Shown here: positions 43,619-51,899 of the stretch, piece by piece
How positions within the stretch are numbered: the stretch's first letter is position 1
How the letters are laid out: each line of letters begins with the position of its first letter
From: Phycisphaerales bacterium
Lineage (GTDB): Bacteria; Planctomycetota; Phycisphaerae; Phycisphaerales; UBA1924
Assembly (NCBI GenBank): GCA_019744815.1
Contig: JAIEUA010000011.1
Location: 372,001 to 436,000 of the forward strand
Direction of reading: 5' to 3'
Length of the DNA: 64,000 nt
Made by a program: the position numbers and the translations under genes
The notes under the pieces: model-generated
Seen by the model: the letters and a program-made list of their open reading frames with translations, nothing else
The model's database searches: none
Told to the model about the DNA's origin: nothing

Positions 43619-45208
43619 ATGCGCAGCGTGCTTGTTGTTGACGACAAAGAACTCATGCGGGACAGCGTCGGGGCCACGCTCGAACGAGCCGGCTTCCAGA
43701 TCGCCACCGCACCCGACGCTCCCAACGCGCTCACCCAGATCGCCGCCAAACGGCCCGACGTTGTCGTCACCGATCTCAAGATGCCCGGCATGACCGGCCT
43801 GGAGCTCCTCGAGAAGATCCGCCAGATCGACGATGACCTGCCGGTCGTGCTCATGACCGCCTTCGGCACCATCGAGACCGCCGTCTCCGCCATCAAGCAG
43901 GGCGCCTTCGACTACCTCACCAAACCCTTCGAGGGCGACGAACTGGTCATCACCATCAAGCGGGCCGCCGAGCACGGCCGCGTCCTTCGCGAGAACAAAC
44001 TCCTCCGCGCCGCCGCGGGAATCCCCGACGGCGTCGCCTCCATCGAGCAGGCCGACCGCAACGGCACCCCCGGCCTCTCCGGCGTCTCCCGCCTCGTCGG
44101 CGATAGCGAGCCGATGCGCAAGCTCCGTGACTCGCTCCGCGCCATCGCCTCCTCCCACGGCACCGTCCTCATCTCCGGCCCCTCGGGCGCCGGCAAGGAA
44201 GTCGTCGCCCGCGCCATCCACGAGACCTCGCCCCGCAAGAACGGACCTTTCCTCGCCGTCAACTGCGCCGCCCTCTCCGAGAGCCTTCTTGAATCCGAGC
44301 TCTTTGGCCACGAGAAAGGCGCCTTCACCGGCGCCGACAAGCTCCGCAAGGGCCGCTTCGAGCTCGCCGACGGCGGCACGCTGCTCCTCGACGAAGTCTC
44401 GGAGGTCTCGCCCCGCATCCAGGCCAAGCTCCTCCGCGTCCTGCAGGAACGCAACTTCGAGCGCGTCGGCAGCAGCCTCTCCATCGGCGTCGATGTCCGT
44501 GTGATCGCCACCAGCAACCGCGACATGCACAAGTCCGTCGCCTCCGGCGAGTTCCGTCAGGACCTGTTCTTCCGGCTCAACGTGCTGCCCGTCCAGGTCC
44601 CCGCTCTCAACGAGCGCCCCACCGACATCGGTGCCCTCGCCAACCACTTCCTGACCATCGTCTGCAAGCGCGAAGGCCGCACCCCGATGCGGCTCTCTCC
44701 CGAGGCCGTCCGCGTGCTGCAGGGCTACTCCTGGCCCGGCAACGTCCGCGAGCTGCAGAACATCTGCGAGCGTGCTGTCGTGCTGCTGGGCCGCAGCGAC
44801 TCCGCCGAGCCCGTCACCATCGGCGCCGACCCGCTCCAGAGCTGGATCTGCCCCGCGCCCATGCGGGCCACGCCGCTGCACGCTACCTCGCTGGCTTCAT
44901 CGGCAAGCAACGGAGCCCCGGCCGCGAACGGGCAGTTCAACGGCCAGTTCAACGGGCAGTTCAGCGGCCAGCACGCTCCCATGACCACTCCCGCCGCTCA
45001 GGTCGAGGGCAAGCCCACCGCCCAGAACAGCCTCTCCAGCGTCATCCGAACGCTCGAGGACCTCGAACGCGAGGCCATCGTCGACGCCCTCCACAAGTTC
45101 AACGGCCACCGTCAACGCACCGCCAGCGCCCTGGGCATCGGCGTCCGCACCCTCGGCCTCAAGCTCAAGAAGTGGAAAGAAATGCGCCTCGTCGAAGCCA
45201 CGCTATAA
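43619..45208 (+). CDS. Sigma-54 response regulator, FlrC/FleR-like
   Basis: The 529-residue NtrC-family activator contains a receiver domain (Asp8, Asp9 and phosphorylatable Asp52), a AAA+ domain with Walker A GPSGAGKE and the sigma-54 contact motif GAFTGAD (around residue 232), and a C-terminal Fis-type helix-turn-helix (RQRTASALGIGVRTLGLKL). The linker before the HTH has a short repeat NGQFNGQFNGQFSGQ. I start at ATG 43619 because GGAG lies 9 nt upstream; a GTG at 43577 overlapping the kinase stop adds 14 residues. It is immediately upstream of sigma-54-type promoters of flgB and flgC. Confidence 0.9.
   Translation: MRSVLVVDDKELMRDSVGATLERAGFQIATAPDAPNALTQIAAKRPDVVVTDLKMPGMTGLELLEKIRQIDDDLPVVLMTAFGTIETAVSAIKQGAFDYLTKPFEGDELVITIKRAAEHGRVLRENKLLRAAAGIPDGVASIEQADRNGTPGLSGVSRLVGDSEPMRKLRDSLRAIASSHGTVLISGPSGAGKEVVARAIHETSPRKNGPFLAVNCAALSESLLESELFGHEKGAFTGADKLRKGRFELADGGTLLLDEVSEVSPRIQAKLLRVLQERNFERVGSSLSIGVDVRVIATSNRDMHKSVASGEFRQDLFFRLNVLPVQVPALNERPTDIGALANHFLTIVCKREGRTPMRLSPEAVRVLQGYSWPGNVRELQNICERAVVLLGRSDSAEPVTIGADPLQSWICPAPMRATPLHATSLASSASNGAPAANGQFNGQFNGQFSGQHAPMTTPAAQVEGKPTAQNSLSSVIRTLEDLEREAIVDALHKFNGHRQRTASALGIGVRTLGLKLKKWKEMRLVEATL
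44926..44971 (+). repeat. 12-bp in-frame tandem repeat in the regulator linker
   Basis: About 3.8 copies of a 12-bp unit encode repeats of (N/S)GQF/GQ in the linker between the AAA+ and helix-turn-helix domains. The unit is in phase with the codons, and its length can change without frameshift. Confidence 0.65.
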
Positions 45209-45224
45209 GAAGAGGGATTGGGCG

Positions 45225-45242
45225 TTGGCCCTCCACTTGCGG
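45225..45242 (+). promoter_or_regulatory. Sigma-54 promoter for flgB
   Basis: TTGGCCCTCCACTTGCGG matches the -24/-12 sigma-54 form (GG at 45227-45228, GC at 45239-45240, N10). Predicted start is about 60 nt before flgB. It lies directly downstream of the gene for the sigma-54 activator. Confidence 0.75.
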
Positions 45243-45250
45243 TCTCGCCT

Positions 45251-45302
45251 TTGGGATTTGAGATTTGATATTTGAGATTTGAGTTTTGAGTTTTGAGTTT
45301 TC
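45251..45302 (+). repeat. AT-rich heptamer-type repeat in the flgB leader
   Basis: The tract consists of repeats of TTTGAGA/TTTGAGT-like 7-mers. Being A/T-rich in a G/C-rich genome, it is conspicuous. It falls inside the predicted 5' untranslated region of flgB. There is no ribosome-binding site between it and the ATG. Confidence 0.75.
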
Positions 45303-45312
45303 TCCTCTCCCC

Positions 45313-45750
45313 ATGTTCGGCGACCTGACCAACTCCGGTGCCATCCCCACCCTCGCCGCCGCGATGCGGTTCGCCGGTCAGCGGCAGAAGCTCATCGCGC
45401 ACAACATCGCCAACATCACCACCCCGAACTTCATCCAGAAGGACGTCTCGGTCGCTGACTTCCGTGCTTCTCTCGCCAAAGCCGTCGATGAACGCCGCGC
45501 CGCCACCGGGGGCGGCACCGGTGCCCTGCCGCTGGAGAGCACCGACGAAGTGCAGGTCGACTCCACGGGCGCCATGTCGCTCAATGCGGAGACCCCGACC
45601 GGCGGCATTCTCTTCCACGACAAGAACAACCGGGACCTCGAACGCCTCATGCAAGACTCCGTCGAGAACGCCGCGTTTTATCGCATGAACGTCGACCTGC
45701 TCCGCTCCCGCTTCGAGATGCTCAAGGTCGCGGTCACCCAACGCCCGTAA
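45313..45750 (+). CDS. flgB: Flagellar basal-body rod protein FlgB
   Basis: A 145-residue proximal rod protein of the flagellar basal body. The N-terminal rod motif AHNIANITTPNFIQKDV and the C-terminal helical block NNRDLERLMQDSVENAAFYRMNVDLLRSRF are typical of FlgB, which lacks the internal D1 domain of other rod proteins. Start at 45313 follows a pyrimidine-rich stretch with no SD. flgC follows 64 nt downstream, with its own sigma-54-like promoter. Confidence 0.92.
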   Translation: MFGDLTNSGAIPTLAAAMRFAGQRQKLIAHNIANITTPNFIQKDVSVADFRASLAKAVDERRAATGGGTGALPLESTDEVQVDSTGAMSLNAETPTGGILFHDKNNRDLERLMQDSVENAAFYRMNVDLLRSRFEMLKVAVTQRP

Positions 45751-45785
45751 TGCTTTGATGCCCTGATGCGTTGACGCCTTCCCCG

Positions 45786-45803
45786 TTGGCAAGCCCCTTG
45801 CGG
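45786..45803 (+). promoter_or_regulatory. Sigma-54 promoter directly before flgC
   Basis: TTGGCAAGCCCCTTGCGG has exact GG-N10-GC spacing (GG 45788-45789, GC 45800-45801) and near-consensus TTGGCA and TTGC elements. The predicted start of transcription falls at about 45812-45814, just before the ATG of flgC at 45815. Confidence 0.72.
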
Positions 45804-45814
45804 AACCCCTAGCC

Positions 45815-46243
45815 ATGTACGGCGCTCTCGACATCTCCACCAGCGGCATGGTCGCCCAGCGGGCCCGCATGGCCGCCATCTCGGCCAATATCGCGAACCG
45901 GAACACCCTTTTCGACAGCGAAGGCAATCTCAACCCCTACCGCGCCCGCCGCGTCAACTTCGCCCCCGGCGATCCGACCGCCAAGACCGAGGCCGGTAAG
46001 CAGCTGGGCGTGCACGTCGCGGCGATCGAGCTTGATCAAGGCGACTTCAACTATCGCTGGGACCCCGGGAATCCCAACGCAATCAAGTCCGGCAAGAACG
46101 CCGGATGCGTCCCCGAGCCCAACGTGAATCCGGTCTTTGAGCAGCTCAACGCCATGGAAGCGTCCCGCGCATACGAAGCCAACGTCGTGGCCGCCGAGAC
46201 CACCAAGCAGATGATGGCGCAGGCCCTGCGCTTGCTGGCGTAA
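45815..46243 (+). CDS. flgC: Flagellar basal-body rod protein FlgC
   Basis: A 142-residue rod protein. The N-terminal ISTSGMVAQRARMAAISANIANRNT and the C-terminal VNPVFEQLNAMEASRAYEANVVAAETTKQMM helices are the conserved rod ends, with NPNA-like NVNPV before the final helix. Length matches FlgC (about 135-145). The upstream region predicts a very short or absent 5' leader. fliE follows after 146 nt with a separate candidate promoter. Confidence 0.93.
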   Translation: MYGALDISTSGMVAQRARMAAISANIANRNTLFDSEGNLNPYRARRVNFAPGDPTAKTEAGKQLGVHVAAIELDQGDFNYRWDPGNPNAIKSGKNAGCVPEPNVNPVFEQLNAMEASRAYEANVVAAETTKQMMAQALRLLA

Positions 46244-46270
46244 ACACAGGCCCGCCAAGCCCGCCGCGGA

Positions 46271-46288
46271 TCGGCAGGGCTTTTGCGG
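46271..46288 (+). promoter_or_regulatory. Candidate sigma-54 promoter for fliE operon
   Basis: TCGGCAGGGCTTTTGCGG has GG at 46273-46274 and GC at 46285-46286 with N10 spacing and a good TTTTGC -12 element; the -24 element is CGGC rather than TGGC. The predicted leader is about 90 nt before fliE. Confidence 0.55.
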
Positions 46289-46389
46289 TGCATCCCAGGC
46301 GGCATGGAGGCCGCGGTCCGATTCGCGTCCGGGGATGAACGGAGGTATCCTCAGACGGGCAGCAGCAGGTATCAGGAAACGAGCATTCG

Positions 46390-46707
46390 ATGGCGGACCC
46401 TCTCGGTTTCATCTCCGGCTCTCAAGGCGTCAACCCGTTCGTCGGGAAGAAGCCCGGTTCCAGCGGCACCGCTGGCGACGCGGGCGGCGCTTCGTTCAAG
46501 GACACGCTGATTGACAACATCAAGCGCGTCGACGAGCTGCAGCAGCAGGCCGACCGCGCGATGGAAGACATCGCCACCGGCAAGCGCGACGATCTCGAGG
46601 GCGTCATCCTCGCGACCCAGCAAGCCGACTCGGCGTTCCGCATGCTCCAGTCGGTGCGCAACCGCGTGATGGAAGCCTACGACGAATTGAAGCAGGTCCG
46701 CGTCTGA
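46390..46707 (+). CDS. fliE: Flagellar hook-basal body protein FliE
   Basis: A 105-residue protein that joins the MS ring and the rod. The conserved C-terminal block DLEGVILATQQADSAFRMLQSVRNRVMEAYDELKQVRV is diagnostic. Length matches FliE (about 100-110). It starts a long operon with fliF, fliG and others. An AGGAAACG sequence precedes the ATG. The gap to fliF (46708-46910) contains a perfect palindrome at 46806-46824. Confidence 0.93.
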   Translation: MADPLGFISGSQGVNPFVGKKPGSSGTAGDAGGASFKDTLIDNIKRVDELQQQADRAMEDIATGKRDDLEGVILATQQADSAFRMLQSVRNRVMEAYDELKQVRV

Positions 46708-46805
46708 TACAAGCAGTCGTGGGTCTTGCCTCCCACGCACAACTCGACGCGCAACTTTGACAACCGATCGCTCCATGCCGCGCAACACGCGACGGCGTTT
46801 TCTAC

Positions 46806-46824
46806 CTGCGCTTTTCAAGCGCAG
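46806..46824. promoter_or_regulatory. Perfect short palindrome before fliF
   Basis: CTGCGCTT (46806-46813) and AAGCGCAG (46817-46824) form a perfect 8-bp stem around TTC. It lies 86 nt before the fliF GTG. It could be a protein-binding site or RNA hairpin; no family is recognised. No T-tract follows. Confidence 0.4.
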
Positions 46825-46910
46825 CGCGCGCCACGACCGAATCACTCATCGCGACGGGATCGTCGCCGCTCGGCAGGATGCCGGGCTCGAATCGGCAGGA
46901 GGCCCCGCGC

Positions 46911-48662
46911 GTGGATGCGCTCCGCAACATTTTGGTGACGATCCAGGAGCAGCTCTCCAAGCTGACCGCCCTGCACAAGCTGCTCGTCGCTGCCGGCGTC
47001 GTCATTGTGCTCATGGTCTTCGCGGTGACCTACACGGTGACATCGCAGCGCGACTACGAGGAGTTTCTGCCCGGCGGCACCCCCGCCGATCACGCCAAGG
47101 CCGAGGCGTTCCTCTCCGCTCGCAACATCAAGTTCACCAAGGTCGGCAACCGGGTGATGGTCCCCGCCGGCCAGGCCAGCCAGCTCATCGCCGACTACAC
47201 CCTCGCCGGCAACATGCCCGAGGACTCCAGCACGCTCTTCCGCAACATGCTGGAGAAGCAGACCTGGTACAGCACCCGCCAGCAGAACGAGCAGGTCTAC
47301 AACCTCGCCCTCCAGAACGAACTGGCCAACATCATCTCCCGCTTCAGCGGCGTCTCCAAAGCCTGGGTCGTCATCGATGCCCCCGAACGCGCGGGCCTCG
47401 GTGCCGGCAGCCGCAAGCCCACCGCCTCCGCCACCGTCTTTGCCTCCAACGGCCGGGGGCTCGATCAGGCCACCGTCGACGCCATCGCCGGCCTCCTCGC
47501 CAGCAGCCGGGCCGGACTCACGATCGAGAACGTCCGCGTCATCGACGGCAACATGCGCCGCCAACGCCGCGCCACCAGCCTCGACGATCAGGCTTCCTCC
47601 ACATACCTCGAAGACGTCACCAAGTGGGAGAACACCACCCGCGAGAAGCTCGTCGGCTTCCTCTCCTACATCCCCGAGGTCATGGTCGCCGTCACCGCTC
47701 AGATCGACAACACCCGCCTCAACCGCGTCCGCGAGGAGTATCTCCCCAAAGACAGCGGCACCATCTCCATGCTGAAGCGGGAGAAGACCAACACCCAATC
47801 CGAAACCGGCGGCACCGGCAACGGCGCCGAGTCGGGCATCCGCTCCAACACCGGAATGGACGTCGCCACTTCGCCCTCTTCGTCGCAGACCGGCAGCAAC
47901 AAGAAAGACGAAGAAACCGAGTTCATGTCCTATCCCGGTCGGGTGCAGGATTCCATCGTCGACAATAAGGGCCGCCCCACCATGGTCGCGGTCTCGGTCA
48001 ACGTCCCCGAAGCCTTCGTCGCCGCCCAGCTCGCCCCGCCCGGCGAGAAGAAAGACGACAAGGCCACCGCGCCGACGCCCGAGCAGCTCAAGGCCAAGTT
48101 CGACGCCGACATCAAGCCCCGCATCATCGACAGCGTGCTGCCGCACGTGAAGGCGATGGTCGCCGCGGCCAACCCCGGCGTCGGCGCCGAGGAGCTCAAC
48201 AAGCTGCTGCTCACCCAGGTCAGCGTCTCGATGATCCCGCTCGATCTGGCGCTCGCCTCGACCGGAGGTGGCGGCCTGCTTACCGGCGGCAATGGTGGCG
48301 GCGGCGGAGGAGGCTCCGGCGCTTCGCTCCCGCTGGGCTTGAGCGTGGGCCTCATCGAGAACATCTTGCTCGGCGGCATGGCGTTGCTCGCCATGGGCAT
48401 GATGACCCTGATGGTCAAGAAGACCGCCCGGAAGGCCGAACTCCCCACCGCCGAGGAGATCGTCGGCCTGCCCCCGGCCCTCGAGACCAAGAGCGACCTC
48501 ATCGGCGAGGCCGACGAGAGCGACGCCCCCATGATGGGCATCGAGGTCGACGACGCCGAGGTCCGGACCGGCAAGATGCTCGAGCAGGTCAACGACTTCG
48601 TGAAGGGCTCGCCCGACGGCGCCGCCAAACTCCTCAATCGCTGGATCACCACCGAGAACTGA
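46911..48662 (+). CDS. fliF: Flagellar MS-ring protein FliF
   Basis: A 583-residue protein that builds the MS ring in the inner membrane and the export gate housing. It has an N-terminal helix (about 22-42), the large periplasmic ring-building region (LPGGTPADHAKAEAFL, NILRFSG-like NIISRFSGVSKAWVVI), a glycine-rich segment near 455-470, a second helix (about 477-502) and a C-terminal FliG-binding tail (DFVKGSPDGAAKLLNRWI). I chose the GTG at 46911 because AGGAGG lies 8 nt upstream; ATG 46878 would add 11 residues. fliG follows after 27 nt. Confidence 0.94.
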   Translation: MDALRNILVTIQEQLSKLTALHKLLVAAGVVIVLMVFAVTYTVTSQRDYEEFLPGGTPADHAKAEAFLSARNIKFTKVGNRVMVPAGQASQLIADYTLAGNMPEDSSTLFRNMLEKQTWYSTRQQNEQVYNLALQNELANIISRFSGVSKAWVVIDAPERAGLGAGSRKPTASATVFASNGRGLDQATVDAIAGLLASSRAGLTIENVRVIDGNMRRQRRATSLDDQASSTYLEDVTKWENTTREKLVGFLSYIPEVMVAVTAQIDNTRLNRVREEYLPKDSGTISMLKREKTNTQSETGGTGNGAESGIRSNTGMDVATSPSSSQTGSNKKDEETEFMSYPGRVQDSIVDNKGRPTMVAVSVNVPEAFVAAQLAPPGEKKDDKATAPTPEQLKAKFDADIKPRIIDSVLPHVKAMVAAANPGVGAEELNKLLLTQVSVSMIPLDLALASTGGGGLLTGGNGGGGGGGSGASLPLGLSVGLIENILLGGMALLAMGMMTLMVKKTARKAELPTAEEIVGLPPALETKSDLIGEADESDAPMMGIEVDDAEVRTGKMLEQVNDFVKGSPDGAAKLLNRWITTEN

Positions 48663-48689
48663 TTCCTCCGCGTCTCGCGCGAGCACGCC

Positions 48690-49730
48690 ATGCCCCGCAA
48701 GCCCCACGAAAAACTCCCGGACAAGATCGACGAGGTCGAGGGCCTCACCAAGGCCGCGATCCTGCTCCTGGCCGTCGGCCCGGAGCAGGCGTCCGCGATC
48801 CTCAAGTCGATGGAGGCCGAGACCGTCGAAGAAGTCACACGCGAGCTCGCCGGCTTGGGCCGCGTGCCCAAGGCCCTGCAGAACGCGGTCGTCGAAGAGT
48901 TCTACAACATCTCGATCGCCAGCCAGTTCGCGGCCGAGGGCAACCTCGACTACGCCAAGAACGTCCTCAAGAGCTCGCTCGACCCCAAGATCGCCGAGCG
49001 CGTGCTCGCCCAGATCCAGACTCAGGTCCAGAAGACACCGTTCTCGTTCCTGCAGCGGGCCGAGAGCGAGAACCTGCTGACCTTCATCCAGGACGAGCAC
49101 CCGCAGACCATCGCCCTGATCGTCTGCCACCTGCCCCACCACAAGGCCGCGGAGATCCTCGCCGGCCTGCCGCTGCAGAAGCAGATCGAGGTCATCAAGC
49201 GCATCGCCAACATGGAGCAGACCAACCCCGAGGTCATCCGTGAAGTCGAAAAGGGCCTCGAGAGCCGCCTCGCCAACATGCTCGTGCAGAGCATGGAGAA
49301 AGCCGGTGGCGTGCCCACCGTCTCCGAGATCCTCAACCTCGCCGACCGCGCCACCGAGAAGTCCATTCTCGAAGGCCTCGAGGCCGAGGACCCCGACCTC
49401 GTCGAGCAGATTCGCCGCCTGATGTTCGTCTTCGAGGACATCAAGTCGGTGAACGACAAGGGCATCCAGGCGGTGCTCAAGGAAGTCGAGAACGACGAAC
49501 TCGCCCTCGCGCTCAAGACCGCCAGCCCCGAGCTTCAGGAAAAGATCTACAAGAACATGTCCGAGCGAGCCGCCCAGCTCATCAAGGAGGACATCCAGTT
49601 CATGGGCCCGGTCAAGGTCAGCGACGTCGAATCCGCTCAGCAGCGAGTCGTCGACATCGTCCGCCGCCTCGAAGAAGCCGGCGAGGTCGTCATCCAGGGC
49701 CGCGGCGGAGACTCCGAGTTGCTCGTCTAA
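48690..49730 (+). CDS. fliG: Flagellar motor switch protein FliG
   Basis: A 346-residue rotor protein that binds FliF through its N-terminal domain and generates torque through its C-terminal domain. Motifs include LTKAAILLLAVGPEQASAIL, FLQRAESENLLTFIQDEHPQTIALI with the central EHPQ motif, and the charged torque helix LVEQIRRLMFVFEDI, then DIQFMGPVKVSDVE. Length is normal (about 330-350). No Shine-Dalgarno site is seen. It lies between fliF and fliH. Confidence 0.95.
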   Translation: MPRKPHEKLPDKIDEVEGLTKAAILLLAVGPEQASAILKSMEAETVEEVTRELAGLGRVPKALQNAVVEEFYNISIASQFAAEGNLDYAKNVLKSSLDPKIAERVLAQIQTQVQKTPFSFLQRAESENLLTFIQDEHPQTIALIVCHLPHHKAAEILAGLPLQKQIEVIKRIANMEQTNPEVIREVEKGLESRLANMLVQSMEKAGGVPTVSEILNLADRATEKSILEGLEAEDPDLVEQIRRLMFVFEDIKSVNDKGIQAVLKEVENDELALALKTASPELQEKIYKNMSERAAQLIKEDIQFMGPVKVSDVESAQQRVVDIVRRLEEAGEVVIQGRGGDSELLV

Positions 49731-49766
49731 TCCCGCACACCTCCGCCTCTTCGCGAAGCAACTCCC

Positions 49767-50516
49767 ATGGCCCTCATCCGTCAGTCCGACATCTCCAAGC
49801 CCGTTGCCGAGGCGATCGTCTATCGCCTCGGCGATCTGGTCCGCGAGGGCCAGTCGCTCCGCGAGCGGACCAAGAGCGAAGCCGAAGCGATGCTCGCCGC
49901 CGCCCGGGCCGAGCGCGAGCGGCTCATCTCCAACGCACGCGAAGAAGGCCTCCGCTTGGGCCGAGAGCAGGGCTACCGCGAAGGCCACGAGAAGGGCTCT
50001 GCCGAGGGCCGCCAGCAAGCCATCGCCGCTGTTGGCGCGGAACTGAAGACCCTTCAGGAAACCTGGCTCAAAACCATCGATGCCTTCGAGGCCTCGCGGG
50101 ACGCGCTGCTGCTGGAGGCCCGGACCGAGGTCCTGCGTCTCGCTTGCGAGATCGCCGAGCTCGTCGTGAAGCGGACTGTCGAGCTCAAGCCCGACACCAT
50201 CGTCGATCAGGTCGACGCCGCCCTCGCCATGGTCGTGCGTCCCACCCGCGTCCGTCTCGCCATCAACCCCGAGGACAAGCCGCTCATCGACGACGCGCTC
50301 CCCGGCTTGCTCGCCCGCTACGCGAACGCCACCCACGTCGACGTCTCTGAAGAGACTTCCATTCCCCGCGGCTCAGCCACGCTCCGCACGATGGGAGGCG
50401 CGATCGACGCTCAAGTCTCCACCCAGCTCGCTCGCATCATCGACTCCGTGCTGCCCCGGCACGCCGCCAGCGCCGCGCCCTCGCCCGCCGAACCGCCCAG
50501 CGAGCCCACCGCATGA
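49767..50516 (+). CDS. fliH: Flagellar export stator FliH
   Basis: The 249-residue protein has a long coiled coil (about 30-95, Glu/Arg/Ala-rich) and a C-terminal domain (about 110-235) with the family pattern VLRLACEIAELVVKRTVELKPDTI. It regulates the FliI ATPase and docks it to the C-ring. The sequence is only modestly conserved, and the call relies on position between fliG and fliI and on this C-terminal block. It overlaps fliI by 4 nt. The glycine-repeat zone typical of some FliH proteins is not pronounced. Confidence 0.87.
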   Translation: MALIRQSDISKPVAEAIVYRLGDLVREGQSLRERTKSEAEAMLAAARAERERLISNAREEGLRLGREQGYREGHEKGSAEGRQQAIAAVGAELKTLQETWLKTIDAFEASRDALLLEARTEVLRLACEIAELVVKRTVELKPDTIVDQVDAALAMVVRPTRVRLAINPEDKPLIDDALPGLLARYANATHVDVSEETSIPRGSATLRTMGGAIDAQVSTQLARIIDSVLPRHAASAAPSPAEPPSEPTA

Positions 50517-51880
50517 CCACGCTCGCCGGCGCCATCGCCACCGTGCGACGCACGCAGCCCATGCTCGTCATCGGCCAGGTCGTTTCCATCCGCGGCATGA
50601 CCGTGCTCGTCGAAGATCTCCCGCTCCCCGTCGGCTCCCTCGTCTCCATCCGCTCCCGCGCTGGCGTTGAACACGCCGTCACCTTCGGCGAAGTCGTCGG
50701 TTTTACTCGCGAGCACGCCGTCGTCATGCTCCTGGGCCAAACCGGCGGCATCCGCGCCGGCGATCGCGTCTTCGGCGAGCAATCCTCCCCCACCGTCGGT
50801 GTCTCTCGCCAGATGCTCGGCCGCGTCCTCGATGGCCTCGCCCGCCCCATCGACAACGCCGGCCCCATCCTCGACACGCATCCGGTGCCTCTGTCCCCTG
50901 ATCCCGTGAGCGCGATGAAGCGTCGACGCATCTCCCAACCGCTCGCCACTGGTATACGAGCGATGGACACCATGACCACCCTGGGCCGCGGCCAGCGACT
51001 CGGCATCTTCGCCGGCCCGGGCGTCGGCAAGTCCACACTCCTCGGCACCATCGCCCGACGCACCGCCGCCGACGTGAACGTCATCGCCCTCATCGGCGAG
51101 CGCGGCCGCGAGGTCAAGGACTTCATCGACCACGCCCTCGGCCCCGAAGGCCTCGCCCGCAGCGTCGTCATCGTCGCCACCGGCGACGAATCCCCGCTGC
51201 TCCGCCTCCGTGCCGCCAAACTCGCCTGCTCCTGCGCCGAGTTCTTCCGCGACCTCGGCCGCGACGTCCTGCTGATGATGGACTCCATCACCCGCTTCGC
51301 CCACGCCCAGCGTCAGATCGGCCTCTCCGTCGGCGAGCCCCCTGCCACCAAGGGCTACACCCCGAGCGTCTTCTCCACACTCGCCGCCCTGCTCGAGCGC
51401 GCTGGCACGCTCGAATCCGGCGGCTCCATCACCGGGCTTTACACCATCCTTGTCGAGGGCGACGACATGACCGAGCCGATCAGCGACGCCGCCCGCGGCA
51501 TCCTCGACGGCCACGTCATCCTCAGCCGCAAGCTCGCCCAGAAAGCCCACTTCCCCGCCATCGACGTCCTCGACTCCGTCAGCCGCGTCGCCGACGACGT
51601 CACCGATGGCCAGCAGCAGGCCGCCCGCCGACACATCCTCCGCCTGATGGCCGTGTATCGCGAAGTCGAGGACCTCGTCCAGATCGGCGCGTACGCCAAG
51701 GGCACCAACCCCGAGGCCGACGTCGCGATCGAACTCATGCCGCAGATCAACGAGCACCTGCGTCAGGCCAAGGGCCAGACGCCCAGCTTCGAAGAAAGCC
51801 GGGCCAACCTCGTCCGCCTCGCCGAACTCGCTCAATCCATCATGGCCCGCAACGCCAAGTCCCGGCCCCGCGCCGCCTGA
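50513..51880 (+). CDS. fliI: Flagellum-specific ATPase FliI
   Basis: A 455-residue ATPase that energises export substrate unfolding. It carries Walker A FAGPGVGKSTLLG (around residue 170), ALIGERGREVKDFI with the catalytic Glu, Walker B DVLLMMDSITRFAHAQRQIGLSVGEPPATKGYTPS and SGSGGSITGLYT-like ESGGSITGLYTILVEGDD. These are diagnostic of the type III ATPases. The start ATG overlaps the fliH stop codon by 4 nt. Homologues in injectisomes are similar, but every neighbour is flagellar. Confidence 0.95.
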   Translation: MTTLAGAIATVRRTQPMLVIGQVVSIRGMTVLVEDLPLPVGSLVSIRSRAGVEHAVTFGEVVGFTREHAVVMLLGQTGGIRAGDRVFGEQSSPTVGVSRQMLGRVLDGLARPIDNAGPILDTHPVPLSPDPVSAMKRRRISQPLATGIRAMDTMTTLGRGQRLGIFAGPGVGKSTLLGTIARRTAADVNVIALIGERGREVKDFIDHALGPEGLARSVVIVATGDESPLLRLRAAKLACSCAEFFRDLGRDVLLMMDSITRFAHAQRQIGLSVGEPPATKGYTPSVFSTLAALLERAGTLESGGSITGLYTILVEGDDMTEPISDAARGILDGHVILSRKLAQKAHFPAIDVLDSVSRVADDVTDGQQQAARRHILRLMAVYREVEDLVQIGAYAKGTNPEADVAIELMPQINEHLRQAKGQTPSFEESRANLVRLAELAQSIMARNAKSRPRAA

Positions 51881-51899
51881 CCGCACCTGAAGGACTCCC

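Noticed and set aside
42113..44881. Minus-strand open frame of 922 codons over the kinase/regulator genes
   Set aside because: Antisense shadow of genes with clear catalytic motifs on the other strand.
44926..44971. Tandem repeats considered as a CRISPR-like array
   Set aside because: The units are 12 bp, contiguous, in frame with the coding sequence and without spacers.
46718..46737. Hairpin CGTGGG/CCCACG after fliE as a terminator
   Set aside because: Only 6 bp with an 8-nt loop and no T-tract, and fliF most likely belongs to the same transcript.
46842..50336. Long minus-strand open frame of 1164 codons over fliF-fliH
   Set aside because: It is the mirror of strongly conserved flagellar genes in a high-GC genome with few stop codons; the translation is Gly/Asp/Val-rich, low in complexity and has no motif.
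50513..51880. FliI considered as an F-type or injectisome ATPase
   Set aside because: All neighbours are flagellar and the export-ATPase motifs are diagnostic; no injectisome-specific gene is present.
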